64,000 nt of DNA from Symsagittifera roscoffensis (Eukaryota > Xenacoelomorpha > Acoela > Convolutidae): assembly GCF_963678635.1 (NCBI RefSeq), contig NC_087062.1, forward strand, positions 26,624,833 to 26,688,832. The letters are read 5' to 3'. Under the pieces are notes generated by a model that saw only the letters and a program-made list of their open reading frames with translations, ran no database searches and was not told the DNA's origin. The stretch's first letter is position 1. Every line of letters starts with the position of its first letter. The position numbers and the translations under genes were made by a program. This document shows positions 46,893 through 57,517 of the stretch, one piece after another.

Positions 46893-47524
46893 CTAATACA
46901 TCAATAACTTACAAGGGGGAGTAACTTGAAGTTTTAACGCTTTAAGTCTGTTGTGAATCGCTCTACGATTTTTAGGCGACAAACGGTTCCGCTTCTTCTT
47001 AGCTTTCAGTGTACTTAGGTCAGCACTGTATCGTTTAAGTAACAACAGAGTCTTCAACTCAAGGGAAGGGGCTGATGCAGCTCTTTAAACGTTTCGAGTC
47101 TTTGGTCTTTGGCCTTTCGCTTTGAGATAAAATCCTCAACTATGTTAAGAACGAGAATAGCTGTCTTTTCCAACTCTTTTTCTATATTGTCCGTACCGTT
47201 GCGGCGACAGTATACAGTAGCGGTAACATTCTCCTTGTATCTCAAAAGAAGGCTCTTAAGTTGGTCAGTACTCAAACTACGGTTGTTGTTACTGCGGTGC
47301 TTACTAATGGAGTTATTTATGGCGTCGTGCCAAATAACTAGATCTTTCCGATTCGACAAAAAGTGGTGCAGATAGTATTGGATAGTTTTTTGCGAATCCC
47401 GGGCGTTGAAGTTAAAGCTTAAACCAGGCTTTGTGAAACAAGTCTCTTTCACGCGCTTTTGAGACGGTGCGGATAGTTTACGGAGCGCGTGATTCAAGGA
47501 ACTAGCTCCTATAATTAATACCAT
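46893..47524 (-). pseudogene. Accessory frame upstream of gag, SGNH-hydrolase-like motifs
   Basis: 157-codon frame from ATG at 47524 to a stop at 47054. A one-base shift near 47060 would open a basic C-terminal extension (with KAKKKRNRLSPKNRR) ending at 46893. Possible SGNH/GDSL blocks: VLIIGASSLNHAL (Ser block), KDLVIWHDAINNSIS (block III Asn region) and LHQP (His block). Typical BEL/Pao elements have no frame before gag, so this is an extra gene. Minus-strand CTT|GTAAGT at about 46912 could be a donor for a spliced message. Function is inference. It could instead be the start of an unusual gag or a captured host gene. Confidence 0.5.
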
Positions 47525-47574
47525 ACACTTAAGAGACCTATGCGCCGGCTACGTTACGCTTAAGTACCAATGGG

Positions 47575-47890
47575 GTGGGAAAATTAAGTAGGTCAGTTGA
47601 ACTCCAACAACACACACGGAGTAAACCTGAGGATGAAAGAATTCAACTTAACTCACTTAATATCACCGTACCTGACCACTTAACATTAGTGTCGCGCAAC
47701 GAAGTCAATACTCGGACGGGCTGAAACGGCTTATATTTACTTGAAGCGAACTGGCTTTCAGTTTCAACAATGTGGGTGGGGGATCAGGCAAATTGGTTAA
47801 GTTCCAACAACACACGCGGAAAAAAACCTGAGGATGAAAAAACTCAACTTAATTTGCCTGATATTTCGCTACCAGACCACTTACCATAAG
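47575..47890. repeat. Two-copy leader repeat with internal inverted repeats
   Basis: A block of about 115 bp (CCAACAACACACNCGGA, then ACCTGAGGATGAAA, then CAACTTAA) occurs at about 47575-47690 and 47772-47890. In the second copy ATCAGGCAAATT...TTAAGTT pairs with AACTTAATTTGCCTGAT on either side of the shared core. The first copy has a diverged version of the same stem. Confidence 0.7.
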
Positions 47891-48543
47891 GTTGGTGTCA
47901 AGTTACAGCTTAGTTTTGCAGAGTTATGGGGACGTTTTGAGGAATTGTTGGCAATTTTTTACTTTTTTCCCAAAATTTTTCGGAAAGTTTTGGTCAGCAG
48001 GTTCGAGTCGTAAACCAATCCAAGAAACTAGTCCAGTACCTCTTGTCTATGTTCCAATTTCATGGATTAACATTCCGTTCACAAATATCCAAAATTTTTT
48101 GTTTTCGAGAAAAAATGCCAAGTAAGTTGACTAAGTATCGATTGTAAGTTATTTCAGTTCGACAGAACTGCCCAAAAATTTTGAGTGTTGAGAAAAATTA
48201 CCGGTTGCTAGTTTGCGGAAAATTTTTTAGCATATAGTACATCGTATAAAATTTTATAGCACAATTGGAGTTTTAAAAGTTTTGGACTCTTCTAACAGTT
48301 TTTAATTGGAGATTGGCGTCACCGGGAAAAATCCAAAAACTTCGGGTGTCGAGAAAAACACAGCTCCACTTTGACCAAAAGTCAACAATCAGGACACCTG
48401 AACAGGCCTCTCTTCCACCAGTCGGCTCTTTCGCCTGACTGCTCTGTCGTCTGTCGGCTCTTTTGGCTAATCGAATTTCGGCCAACTGAGCCCTGGGCGA
48501 ATTTCGGCCAATTCTGCTAACTGCTCACTATGACGACTTTCGG

Positions 48544-48655
48544 CTATTTGGACACTCGATCAACTGGACACTCGACCAACTGGACACTCGGCTAACTGGA
48601 CACTCGGCTAACTGGACAATCGGCCAAATGGACAATCGGCCAACCGGACACTCGG
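48544..48655. repeat. 16-bp tandem repeat, seven units
   Basis: Units of the form CYAACTGGACACTCGG repeat seven times with few substitutions (GACAATCGG in two units). It lies in the BEL/Pao leader between the primer-binding site and the accessory frame. Confidence 0.9.
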
Positions 48656-48997
48656 GGGCCAACTGGAGACAATTGATACACTTGGCCAAATGCACTCGTG
48701 TCGGGAAAACTGTCCGAGAAACAACTCCAAAGGGAACTATCATTGATCCCGGTCCCGTCCCTTGTGTCCCTCGGTGAAGCTCGTGTCGTGAAGAGAAAGT
48801 AGTCGTGAGATGTCAAGTCTAGTTTGCGAACAACACTAGTCTCTGTCGCCGACGGATGTCGTCTCGCCGTCAAGGCTGCCTTACCTGGGTTTCGTGATGA
48901 CTGACTTCTAAGCTGTTATTGCGTTCCTGTCCGTCAGTCGGATCGCGAGTCCCTTGTTGTGTCGCAATACTAAACTCTGTCCCTTGTGGGGTGCCAA

Positions 48998-49351
48998 AAT
49001 ATGCGCGCTCAATCTCCGTAGTATGATTTAATATCAATAACAAATTCGTATTCACGGCAATACAAATTTCATCGGTCATGCTAGCTATTTTCATCCAAAT
49101 TTTGCAGTTAAACAAGTTCATAACTTCACCAATACAGCTTCAAAAACAAATTGGCGCAAGCTAGCCACAAGAACCGGTCGGTAATGTCCTTGAGACAAAT
49201 TGCTCTTTTTTAGCGGTCAGCCTTAATCAAGGCTGAACCGATTTAGAATCAAAAAACAGTTAAAATAGGATATAACCCCCTTTTTTAGTTTATTAATACT
49301 TGAGCAGGTGGGGGACTCGAACCTACGTCAACTGTTATGTTACGTTACTTT
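48998..49351 (-). repeat. BEL/Pao 5' LTR
   Basis: The element is on the minus strand, so this is the upstream LTR. It is followed inward by TGGCACCCCACAAGG (complement of about 48982-48996), a primer-binding site starting with TGG. The outer edge is where similarity to the other LTR ends, after ...GTTACGTTACTTT. Confidence 0.85.
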
Positions 49352-49699
49352 CAAAAACATTTTATAAATTGTTTATGACTTTTTAAAGAACAATTTTTAG
49401 TTTTCTGCCAATTTTTTCCCAAGGAAGCCCTAAATGAAGCTTCCTATTAAAAAAATTTTCCGGAAATAAACGACTATTTTCACTACTAAAATTCCCAGTC
49501 ACTAATCTTTCCAGAATGAAGCTTCATTTTTTACTACTAAAAAATAGATTAAATCTAATTTTGAGTAAATAGGTCTTATAAGACCTACTCGGTGACTTTA
49601 TAGGCTCTAAATTAGACTGAAACTTAAAAAAATCTAATTTTCTCAACATTGGAACATTTATTTCAAAATGTTTTATACTCGTTCGGATCATGACTGAAA

Positions 49700-49860
49700 T
49701 GGCTTAAATATGATATATCACTTGAATCATCCCGATAATTGCTTGTGATTTCTGATTTTGCGTGAAAAACAAAAAAACTAAGTCATCTGAAGACGAAGTT
49801 CATGTCCATTCTCAAAAGTCGGGAAAAAAGTTACAAAAAAGCCATTTGCTTGAAAAAAGA
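49700..49860 (-). pseudogene. Decayed copy of the exon pair found at 15967-16124
   Basis: Minus-strand CACGCAAAATCAG|AAATCACAAGC...GGGATGATTCAA|GTGATATATCAT matches GCGCAAAATCAG|GCTCC...GGAATGGCTTAA|GTGATATATC at 15.96-16.0 kb. The preceding exon is recognisable only by its ...TTCGTCTTCAG end, where the donor has been lost. It implies duplication of a small gene to this site. Confidence 0.45.
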
Positions 49861-50267
49861 ACAGTTAATTTGCACCACAATCAATCTTTTTTTGAATTTT
49901 ATAAGGAAAATTGTAGCTGTTAGCTGTTCTTTGTGTTGAGGGTTTTTTCTTTCATCAATGAATTCTGGGTGGGGTAGTGTACAATCAACAAAGCATTAAT
50001 GAGAAATTGGAGACTTCTTATGAACGTTTTGAATCGGAAGCCCACATTCTTACTAACCCTTCTCTAGGAAATTCAATTTTGTTACTAAGAATTTCTTAAG
50101 CAGTCAGATAAACCTTAATTGAACTGGTGCTTGATAGAAGTTAGAGTTAGAAGTTAGACTTTCGTATTCAATTTTCGAAGCCCGGCATAGTTAACGCGCT
50201 GCTTACTTTTTTCTTCTTGACATAAAAGCTATGCCCACTTCTGCCCCTCACTTAAACCAAAACTCAC

Positions 50268-50433
50268 CGAGAGGAGCGTTCAGGTCGAGTGATTCTCCAA
50301 CAAGTCCTCGAGACAACGAGGTATTTGTCGTGGTCATGTTGGATGGGTTCGGGAGTCTTGACGAGGAATCGTTTTGAGGAGTCGCTGGTGGAACCATTGG
50401 TGGATACAAGGGTGCTTCCATTCTTCTGAGTTT
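50268..50433 (-). CDS. Internal exon, Pro/Ser/Thr-rich, minus-strand gene
   Basis: Acceptor TTTAATCTGCTGTAG|AAA and donor CTCG|GTGAGT bound 166 bp. The frame starts KLRRMEAPLYPPMVPPATPQ and ends GESLDLNAPL with one base left over (phase 1), which fits the one-base carry needed by the exon at 24131-24315. The other frames contain stops. Probably disordered. The exon before it would be 51567-51734 if that uses its weak donor. Confidence 0.6.
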
Positions 50434-51566
50434 CTACAGCAGATTAAAGGAACGCTGTTTTCAAATACTTTTGAAGCGGCCATTTTTTGAGGTTCTGCGA
50501 GATTGCATAATGAAAAAAACCATTACGGCTTGTAAGTTCCGATCTACTGCTAAATTTCAGGCATTTTAAATGCTTAATGCCTGATCGCATGGTCGGAAAT
50601 TAAGCTATATCTATATATGGGTTTTATTGATTTATATAATAGAAGATGTCTCTTCGCCTTCGTATATTTTTGTTTGTGTTTGTGTTTGCGTTTGGTTAGT
50701 TACCCCCATGGTTGTGTGCGATCTACGCAGGGACGTCAGAGATGACTTGGGTTCACCTAGGTTCGTCTGACTTGACCTTGAGACTGGGTACTGTTTCTCA
50801 GAAGCATTCACAGGTCGACCTCTAATTCCATACAGATAAGGAGCTGAAATTGAAAAAGGAGTCTAACAACTAAAAATGCTTGTCTTTCATTACTTAGTTT
50901 TGGAGTTTTCCCAGATGTGTAATAATTTTTTTGAAATTCTTTGTTTTTTGCTTATATTTTGTGGGAAAAAAATATCAGAAACCTTGATAGAGGTGTAATA
51001 ATTGATAGAGGTGTACACCTCTATCAGAAACCTTGATAGAGGTGTTCTCACCCATAGTTTGAGGCACGTATGCAGCTGGATTGTGAGGGTTTCCCTTTCT
51101 GGGGGTGGACGAAGGGGGTGCATAAAGGGGCACTGGGACGTGACTGTTCGTATTCAGATGGGCCAGAGGGGGTCTGTTTCGCAGTCTTATGGTGTCCTGT
51201 GTCACTGCACTCTTGGCACGCCCTTTTTCCTGGAAATTGCTGTAACAAAAATAAAATGTAGCACCCTGAAAATTTTTAACATTATCGCATCTTTCCCAGA
51301 TTTCCAAAGACCTTCCTCTGTGATACTATTATGCGGCATTCGCCTGATGTGGCATCTTTATGAAGCTGTTCGCTGTGTTAATAAGTTAGAAACTCCGATT
51401 ACGGTAGTCATTGCAAAGAAATTCTGTTTAAACTGATTAAAAATCGAATTTGTTTTTCATTTTAAACAAAAAATTAATAATAATTTTGATCAAGGGTAGA
51501 TTGGGCTATTTTCCCAAATGATTTTTAGGTATTCATATTTATAAAAAATTGTGGAATTAACTGATC

Positions 51567-51734
51567 TCACATGACTTGCAGAGGATTGTTTAGGACGCTC
51601 TGTCTAGAAGGTGCAATGAGGACAGGTGAGTTGGTGCTTGACCTCTGTGAGGTCATCGACACGTCATGTGGCTCCGGAGTCCCGCCGGCTGATGATGCGG
51701 AGGGAAAGATTTGTTTGATCAGATCTCGGTTGCC
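51567..51734 (-). CDS. Exon of the minus-strand gene, terminal or internal
   Basis: Acceptor TTCTTTTTAG|GGC at 51734 opens a phase-0 frame: GNRDLIKQIFPSASSAGGTP, a Ser/Thr/Pro-rich tail, and NNPLQVM before TGA (51567-51569). Alternatively CAA|GTCATG (donor at about 51575) leads in phase to the exon at 50268-50433. Both ends are possible, suggesting alternative 3' ends. Confidence 0.6.
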   Translation of the reverse strand, partial: GNRDLIKQIFPSASSAGGTPEPHDVSMTSQRSSTNSPVLIAPSRQSVLNNPLQVM

Positions 51735-51986
51735 CTAAAAAGAAACCATGGTTAAGGCGAGACGACATTTCTTCGAAAATGATTATTCGTCAAAACTTAA
51801 AGTTGGGCTAAGCAATAAATGATAGAATCTTTAAAAGCTGACAAATCGCAATGAAACAATAGATTTGATAATTTTCGCATGGAGACATGACCTTTTAATA
51901 ATATTGTTTTGATAAATCAAACCCATTTTGTTTCAATCTAGAGCTGTACGATTAATTAATTTCACCGATAAAATTAAGAAATATAC

Positions 51987-52107
51987 CTTGTAAACGCGGA
52001 ACAGATCCTCGAGCTTTCTAAGTTCAATTTTCTCTTCTTTGGGGAGACTTGTGACATTTCGAGGTGCTGCAGTCCTGCATCGGGTACTTTTTGCAAACTC
52101 GTTTCGC
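51987..52107 (-). CDS. Internal exon of the minus-strand gene
   Basis: Acceptor CTCCTGTTTCAG| and donor ACAAG|GTATAT bound 121 bp. With one base completing a split codon, it reads RNEFAKSTRCRTAAPRNVTS, then LPKEEKIELRKLEDLFRVYK. The charged helix continues smoothly into GNRDLIKQIF of the next exon. Its entry phase agrees with the exon at 54870-54979. The other two frames are less protein-like or contain stops. Confidence 0.65.
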
Positions 52108-52199
52108 CTGAAACAGGAGACTGGGTTAATTTTCCAAGATATCTACCGTGAGTTTTATGGTTTTCCCACACAAACATCAATGTTTTTCGGTAACTAGAA

Positions 52200-52530
52200 C
52201 CTTTTGAGATTTAGGGGGAAGGAAGGTTTATGGATGGGGCGTATGCCTCCTCATCTCAGTGATTCGACCCCTGCCGACCCAAAGTGTCCCCCTTTGTACT
52301 ATTTTGAAATATCTATTTTTTGGCTGACGAACAATAACGTATTTCTAAAAGTGTCTTCCGCGAGATTGTTGTCGATACCCGCACCAAATTTTAATAGATA
52401 ATAATCGATAAAAATAGTTTTTCGAGACAAAGCATTTTGATTGTTTTTGTTCAGACCTTTAGAATTGAATATATTTTCCATCACCCAATCCACAAAGACG
52501 CATGGAAGTTTTAATTGAAACAAGACTGCT
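52200..52530. mobile_element. Degenerate CAGGGGC-family relic
   Basis: Contains CCCCTGCCGACCCAAAGTGT and CCCCCTTTGTACTATTTTGA, homologous to CCCCCTGCCGACCCGAAAGG inside the 25253-25663 element, followed by GGCTGACG and TTCCGCGAGATTGTT blocks in the same order. Terminal repeats are eroded. Confidence 0.5.
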
Positions 52531-52534
52531 CGTA

Positions 52535-54860
52535 TCAGGGCGAAACCCTGAATGTTCCAACTGCCTTTTAAGGTCTATGGAGCAGTAAGAACATGAAAAA
52601 AATTAATCGTAATCAAAATGAAAAAAAAAATTTTGGCAATCTTGAAACCCCCATAACTTTACGACAAATGATCACAGGTGAAACATTTTTTCTAATTGAA
52701 GTTCAAGACAACATTAATTTTTGAATGATGGGAAAAACTTCCCTCATGTGAAATAAGCTTCTTTCAGCCAATTTGGAACGATTTCTAAGACGAATTAACT
52801 CTCCGCTTACGCGTTAATAGCGCGAAATATATCGCGAGTTAATTGTCCCAAATTGGCCAAAATGGTAATCTTTAAACCCCAATAACTTTACGAAAAATGA
52901 TCCCAGGTGAAATATCTTTTCAAATTTGAGCTCATGACAACAATACTTTGACGAATGTTAAAAAAAGCCGTCAAAAATGGCTAGTTAAAAAACCGAAATT
53001 TTTCGGAAAAAAAAATCCACCCAGAGCACAAATGCTCCGTTACTTTCGTTACAAAAGTCGGAACAATAAAAAACATAAAAAAATCAAGCAAGTAAAAGAG
53101 TGAAATGAACGAACAAACAAGTAAGCAACTCAGAAAAAGATAAACAAAATGATTTATATACACCATTTTAATCGACTAAAATCAATTTGTCTCGAACGTT
53201 TAACCTTATGATCCATTATCTTGTTTTACAGAAAAAAAAGAGTTATCTCGACAAGTACATGGTCAATTCTTTTAAATATCTGCACACATGCCTAGCAGGC
53301 CAAGACACGTTGTAGTGAGCATTAATTATTTGTTCAGTCTGGGAAAAATCGGCTGCGTTTTTTCACTAAACAAGCATTTAACAAAAAAAAATTGTCACAG
53401 AAAATTTAGAAACCAGATAAATTAAAATATACAAATTGCAGGCGTTTTTCACAGTCGGTTTTATACTCCAGCTGCACGTCCCTCAAATTGTTCAGTTTTC
53501 GACTGGTGCTTTTTTGATATTTTTTGTAAATCTTACTCACCCGAGTTCTGTTGGGGGGACAATTCGGAAACTTATGAGCAAATTGACGACTAGTCTCAGT
53601 TGTTCGTTTTGTACTGGCAAATGTTGAAGCAATAAGACTGCTCGTAGATCAGGGCAAAGCCGATCAGGGCAAAGCCGACTGCACCTCAATCCATATCGAA
53701 TAGTTTTTGGGAAAATATTATATTCAAAAACTATGAATTTTGGACTGTAACAAACATCCAGTGTAAAAACTTGAGTCATACAAACCTTGCACGCATGTTT
53801 AGCTAGCCTCAATTCAGTTTGGAACGAATTTGTTGAGTGAGATATTTCGCCACGCATAAATGACTCTCGTTATGCTTTAAATATTATGGATAAAATCTAC
53901 AAAGGGGCGCATAAATTAGTCTAAAGCATGGCCAAATTGGCACCCAAACGCCCAAAACTTTGCTTAAAAAAGATCGGAGGTAAATTTTTTCCAATTGATT
54001 TTCCGGAGTCGATATCTTCAATTGGGCATATTTTTTTTGTTGAAAACTATTATTTCGATTGCCGAAAATTGACTGCATAAAAAATCACACCAAGCATAGA
54101 TATTCCATTTTCTTGGAAAGTCGGAACAAAAAAGGTTCGCCGCTTGATTGCTATCTGCATTTTTACGAGTAAGAAGCATGAACAATCTTGTTAGAAATTG
54201 CAATAATTTTTTGATGAGGCGTGATTCAGCGTTATCGTTTTCAGAAGTTATGTGCCTTCGGCTGCTAAACATGTGTTGCAAATTTCATTAAAATTGATGC
54301 GGTAATTAAAACTTAGTTTCAGTTTGGATCTTTTTTTGGACACCCTATAACTTAACTTGATTATAAAATCACAACGCAATTAACTAATTATCATGGGTTT
54401 TTGGCGCGGAAACAAAAAAAAATAATTTTAGGACGCATAATTTGATCAAAATCTAAAAACAATCGGACAACGCTAGTTTTATTGATTCACTTGTGAAAGT
54501 GGGGTTGAAGGTCGGAAAAGAGCAAAGAAATCAACTTTCTAAATTGAAAGGTCTGTCGTGATATGCACTTTATATTGAAAAGAGTTTTTTCGCGATAGAA
54601 ACTGCAAAAAAAAATGTGCCCAACCAAGCTTTCAGAGAAAACAATGTTTTTTTTTGTGTGTTAGAAAGAAAAAATACTTGATAAAAATCGAAACGAAGTA
54701 AAAGTAAAAGTGTGCTGAAAAGTAAAAAAACACAATGTCTGAAACAACGTCTGAAATGTAACAATGTCTGACGTTACATTTCGATAATTTTTATTGTCCT
54801 CATCTTATGTAATTGCTTAGATGTAGATGAAGACATAATCATGGAAAAAACGGCATAAGT
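52535..54860. other. Intronic or intergenic DNA without a supported gene
   Basis: Two partly similar blocks (52641-52740 and 52861-52960) share CCCATAACTTTACGA / CCAATAACTTTACGA and a following AAATGATC-CAGGTGAAA string, a diverged local duplication. A short dispersed repeat (GACTGCTCGTAGATCAGGGC) lies at 53634. No exon found. Confidence 0.45.
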
Positions 54861-54869
54861 ATTCATTAC

Positions 54870-54979
54870 CTGATCTGCTTGTTGAGTTCTGCGAGGGAAG
54901 GGGAGCTTCTGAGGAACTGCATGTGTTTCGCATTCCGACCCACCTGAGAAGAGCCTACTTTGGGTCTGCTGTAGGGGTG
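54870..54979 (-). CDS. Internal exon of the minus-strand gene
   Basis: Acceptor TTGTTTTAG|CAC and donor CAG|GTAATG bound 110 bp encoding HPYSRPKVGSSQVGRNAKHM and FLRSSPSLAELNKQI, ending with two bases of a split Arg codon completed by the exon at 51987-52107. Ser-rich RSSPSL could be a phosphorylation site. No domain recognised. Confidence 0.6.
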
Positions 54980-55537
54980 CTAAAACAAACAACCAGATAT
55001 AGATGACAATAAAAAGAATTCATTTCCTGGATTTTGTACCTGTATTAACACAAAATACCCATCAGGTGGGTCTAAGTTTTTCTCGAAGAGGGACGGTGTC
55101 GTGGGTGATAGATGTTATCTGCGGTATATATTCCTTGATAGCCACATAAAAAGTTTCAAATATAGCCAAAAAACAGTTGGACAAGAATCAATGGACGCAA
55201 GTAAACAAAAAAATTTTGACTTTTTTTGGAAAAAATCTCAACTTTCGAATTTTAAAGGAAAAAAATGCAATTATTGCCCTTCGAATTTCCAGAATAGTTT
55301 GTGATGACATTTTAAAACTAAATTGACTCAATTTGAGAAGACTGGATGAGAAAGTTTTTTTTTGAGCTGGGAAATCTCAAACTAAATTCCACGTTCGAAA
55401 CTAGAAGTCGATCGCGTTTTATTGCGAACTTTACACTTTCGCAGTTGGATAGTAGAGTCTTCCTTTTAACAATGGAAATAAACTGAACTGCTTAAATAAA
55501 TACAAAATTCAAACCGCGAAAAGTTAAATTTGGGCCT

Positions 55538-55754
55538 TGTCGTGAGACGACCTTCGGTACCTCGTAAGTTATTTGTTCTTTTGCAGTCATACTGCAAAGT
55601 GATACTAATTATATTAACCAAGGTCATTGTTCTAACCTCTATCAATACCACGCGAAACTAAGCAACAATTCAAACTAACAAAGTATCTAACCCTAAAACA
55701 ATTTACTTATTGTTCAGCCACAAAGTTTTCATTCTAAAACTTCGGTTAATCTCA
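55538..55754 (+). repeat. Gypsy 5' LTR, internally deleted
   Basis: 217 bp against 329 bp for the 3' LTR. The missing block (after AATACCACGC, before GAAACTAAGC) is about 107 bp, plus a small indel further on. The rest is nearly identical, with changes such as GTGAGACGACC against GTGAGGCGACC. Loss of this block may have removed promoter sequence. Confidence 0.9.
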
Positions 55755-56605
55755 TGGCGCAGTCAGCAGTTCCTGTGAACGAAGACAGGACTGACCTGTT
55801 AGGCATTCCTCCCTTTTGGGCGAAAGCCTCTATTAACCCACCATTCCTGTGGGAATCTTGGATCGGTCAATTTTTTTTGGCCGCTGGTTTGAAAGATAAT
55901 ATCAATCCTCATGATCTGTTAGTTGAACCCACCGAGGTCATCGATGAACCTCCTCCAAGACCGGAGTCAGTCGCTGAGGGCGAAGATGCTGGAGCAGCTA
56001 ATGCCCGCAGACAGAGAGATCAAGCGGCGATCCGGAGAATTACCGAACAAAACGTGGAGAGGAGGAGAAAAGGCCCTCGGATCAGTCAGAATTGGTTCTA
56101 TCATGAAGCCGAAGCTCGTATGAAATCTAGCTTGTTCTTTGCTCTGGGAAATGAAGGGAGGAGACAATTTGCTGACTCATTTCCTCACACGGACAATAGT
56201 AATATTCCTTTTCGAGAATTTCACACTGGATGTGAAACGCTGTTCAAGGTTGAGCGAGAGTTTACGGTGGAGCGTATCAAATTGTATAACACGGTTTTCA
56301 TGCTTGAAAATGACACTTTCTCGTCAGTTTACGCTCGCTTGAGCGCCCAAGTGGCTTTGTGTAATTGGCCTAATGATCAAGAAAAGGAGACTTTAAAAGA
56401 CCTCTTTATTGGGCGGATTCGAGACTTTGAGGTTCAACAACAACTCATCAAGGCGAAAGCTGATCTAGATGGCACTTTAAAGCTCGCGCTCGAGTGCGAG
56501 AAGGGAGCAAGTACGTCGGCTCAGTTTCTAAAACTACTCCCTCATAATCAACATCCGGTATTAAGGTTAAACAAGAACCTACTTGCTCTATTCAGTCGTC
56601 GATAG
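55754..56605 (+). pseudogene. Gypsy gag (capsid part)
   Basis: 283-codon frame. The ATG uses the last base of the LTR, so translation starts on the LTR/primer-site border. The N-terminal part has IPPFWAKASINPPFLWESWI, an Arg-rich segment and then the capsid-like helical region with the characteristic DLFIGRIRDFEVQQQL. It ends in a stop (TAG at 56603). The nucleic-acid-binding zinc knuckles lie downstream in another frame, so gag is truncated by a shift. Confidence 0.8.
55755..55766 (+). promoter_or_regulatory. Gypsy primer-binding site (TGGCGCAGTCAG)
   Basis: Directly after the LTR end CA. TGG matches the tRNA CCA tail, and TGGCGCAGTC resembles primer sites of insect Gypsy-group elements. 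It lies inside codons 1-5 of gag. Confidence 0.75.
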
Positions 56606-56639
56606 GGAAGCGGAATTATCCTCAAAATCAAAATAATTG

Positions 56640-56940
56640 ACAGACGTCACAAAACAGTCAAATAAGTAAATCATGTTACTTCTGTGGTAATCCTGATAGC
56701 CCGGAGCACCGAAAATCTTGTCCAGCTCGGGACGTAACATGTAATGTCTGTCGGAAACGAGGTCATTTTGCGGAATGTTGTAACTCGTCGAAACGACGTG
56801 TCAATCTGGTGCAGCAAAATGAGGACGTGGCAGGTCCCTCTGTGGATTGCAATTTCATAGATGTAGACCAGGACAGTGCGCCTGAATATGGGGTGTTACA
56901 GCTGGAATCCGATGTCATGATAAAGCGTAGAAACTCTTAA
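56640..56940 (+). pseudogene. Gypsy gag zinc knuckles and linker
   Basis: The frame contains CYFCGNPDSPEHRKSC and CNVCRKRGHFAEC, the second a classic CX2CX4HX4C knuckle. It then runs to a stop at 56938-56940. It is offset by one frame from the capsid frame upstream and from protease downstream. Confidence 0.8.
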
Positions 56941-56941
56941 G

Positions 56942-57517
56942 TCAAGTGAAGGACAACCTCGGAGCCTCAGTATCCAGTTACGCTCTGGTTTCAGTTTTTT
57001 CTATTCGACAGTAGACACAGGAAGCCCAGTTTCGTTCCTGAATAAACGCACCTGTGATTTACTCTTGCAAAGAAATCCATCAATTGAGTTTCGCAATATC
57101 ACACGTTACCCTATCGATACCTTGTATGTTGACTATAACAAGAAGCCCATTCGCCTCCTGGGGTCGATTCAAAACACGATTTCCTCTAGTGGCTGGAGGG
57201 TGGCTAACGCTCAATTCCTCATCTCGGAGAATAGAACTCGTAATCTTCTCGGTTTGGACTTGCAGAGGAAACTGGGCCTTGTAACTACACAATTGAAGGC
57301 GGAAACAATCCAGTCGGTAGATAATAGCTCTTCGGATCCGATTTCAGAATACTGGTGTTCTTTTTTCGCAAAGAAGTACGCTCATATGTTCAGTCGTTTG
57401 GGTCGATCAAAAAGTCATAAAGTATACACTAATATTAAGTTCCCATTGGTGCCACGTCAAATTAAAGGAAGAAAAATTCCTATTCATATTCAGGATAAGG
57501 GGTGGCGAGTGAGATAA
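56942..57517 (+). pseudogene. Gypsy aspartic protease and RT N-terminus
   Basis: The frame holds FYSTVDTGSPVSFLN (catalytic DTG at 57014-57022) and the C-terminal LLGLDLQRKLGL block of retropepsins. It continues into the RT entry region (RQIKGRKIPIHIQ) and stops at 57517 through a shift. It encodes a protease of normal length, cut off from RT. Confidence 0.8.

Larger units (their letters stand above)
39823..49351 (-). mobile_element. BEL/Pao LTR retrotransposon, complete but frameshifted
   Basis: Two LTRs in direct orientation (39823-40185 and 48998-49351) flank, in minus-strand order, a primer-binding site, a leader with repeats, an accessory frame, gag, protease, RT/RNase H and integrase. 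The order protease-RT-RNase H-integrase, the DUF1759/DUF1758-like regions and RT YMDD are BEL/Pao traits. At about 9.5 kb it is longer than usual because of the leader and accessory frame. No target-site duplication could be set with confidence. It lies between exons (50268 and 24315) of the proposed minus-strand gene. Confidence 0.9.

Noticed and set aside
50890-51436. Frames on both strands around a CTCTATCA repeat
   Set aside because: Produced by the local repeat (ACCTTGATAGAGGTGT, twice) and antisense overlap; no splice-supported coding.
55028-55117. Extra exon before 54979 (ITSITHDTVPLREKLRPT)
   Set aside because: The frame meets a TGA before a usable donor and other frames contain stops, so it was left as a possibility rather than a feature.
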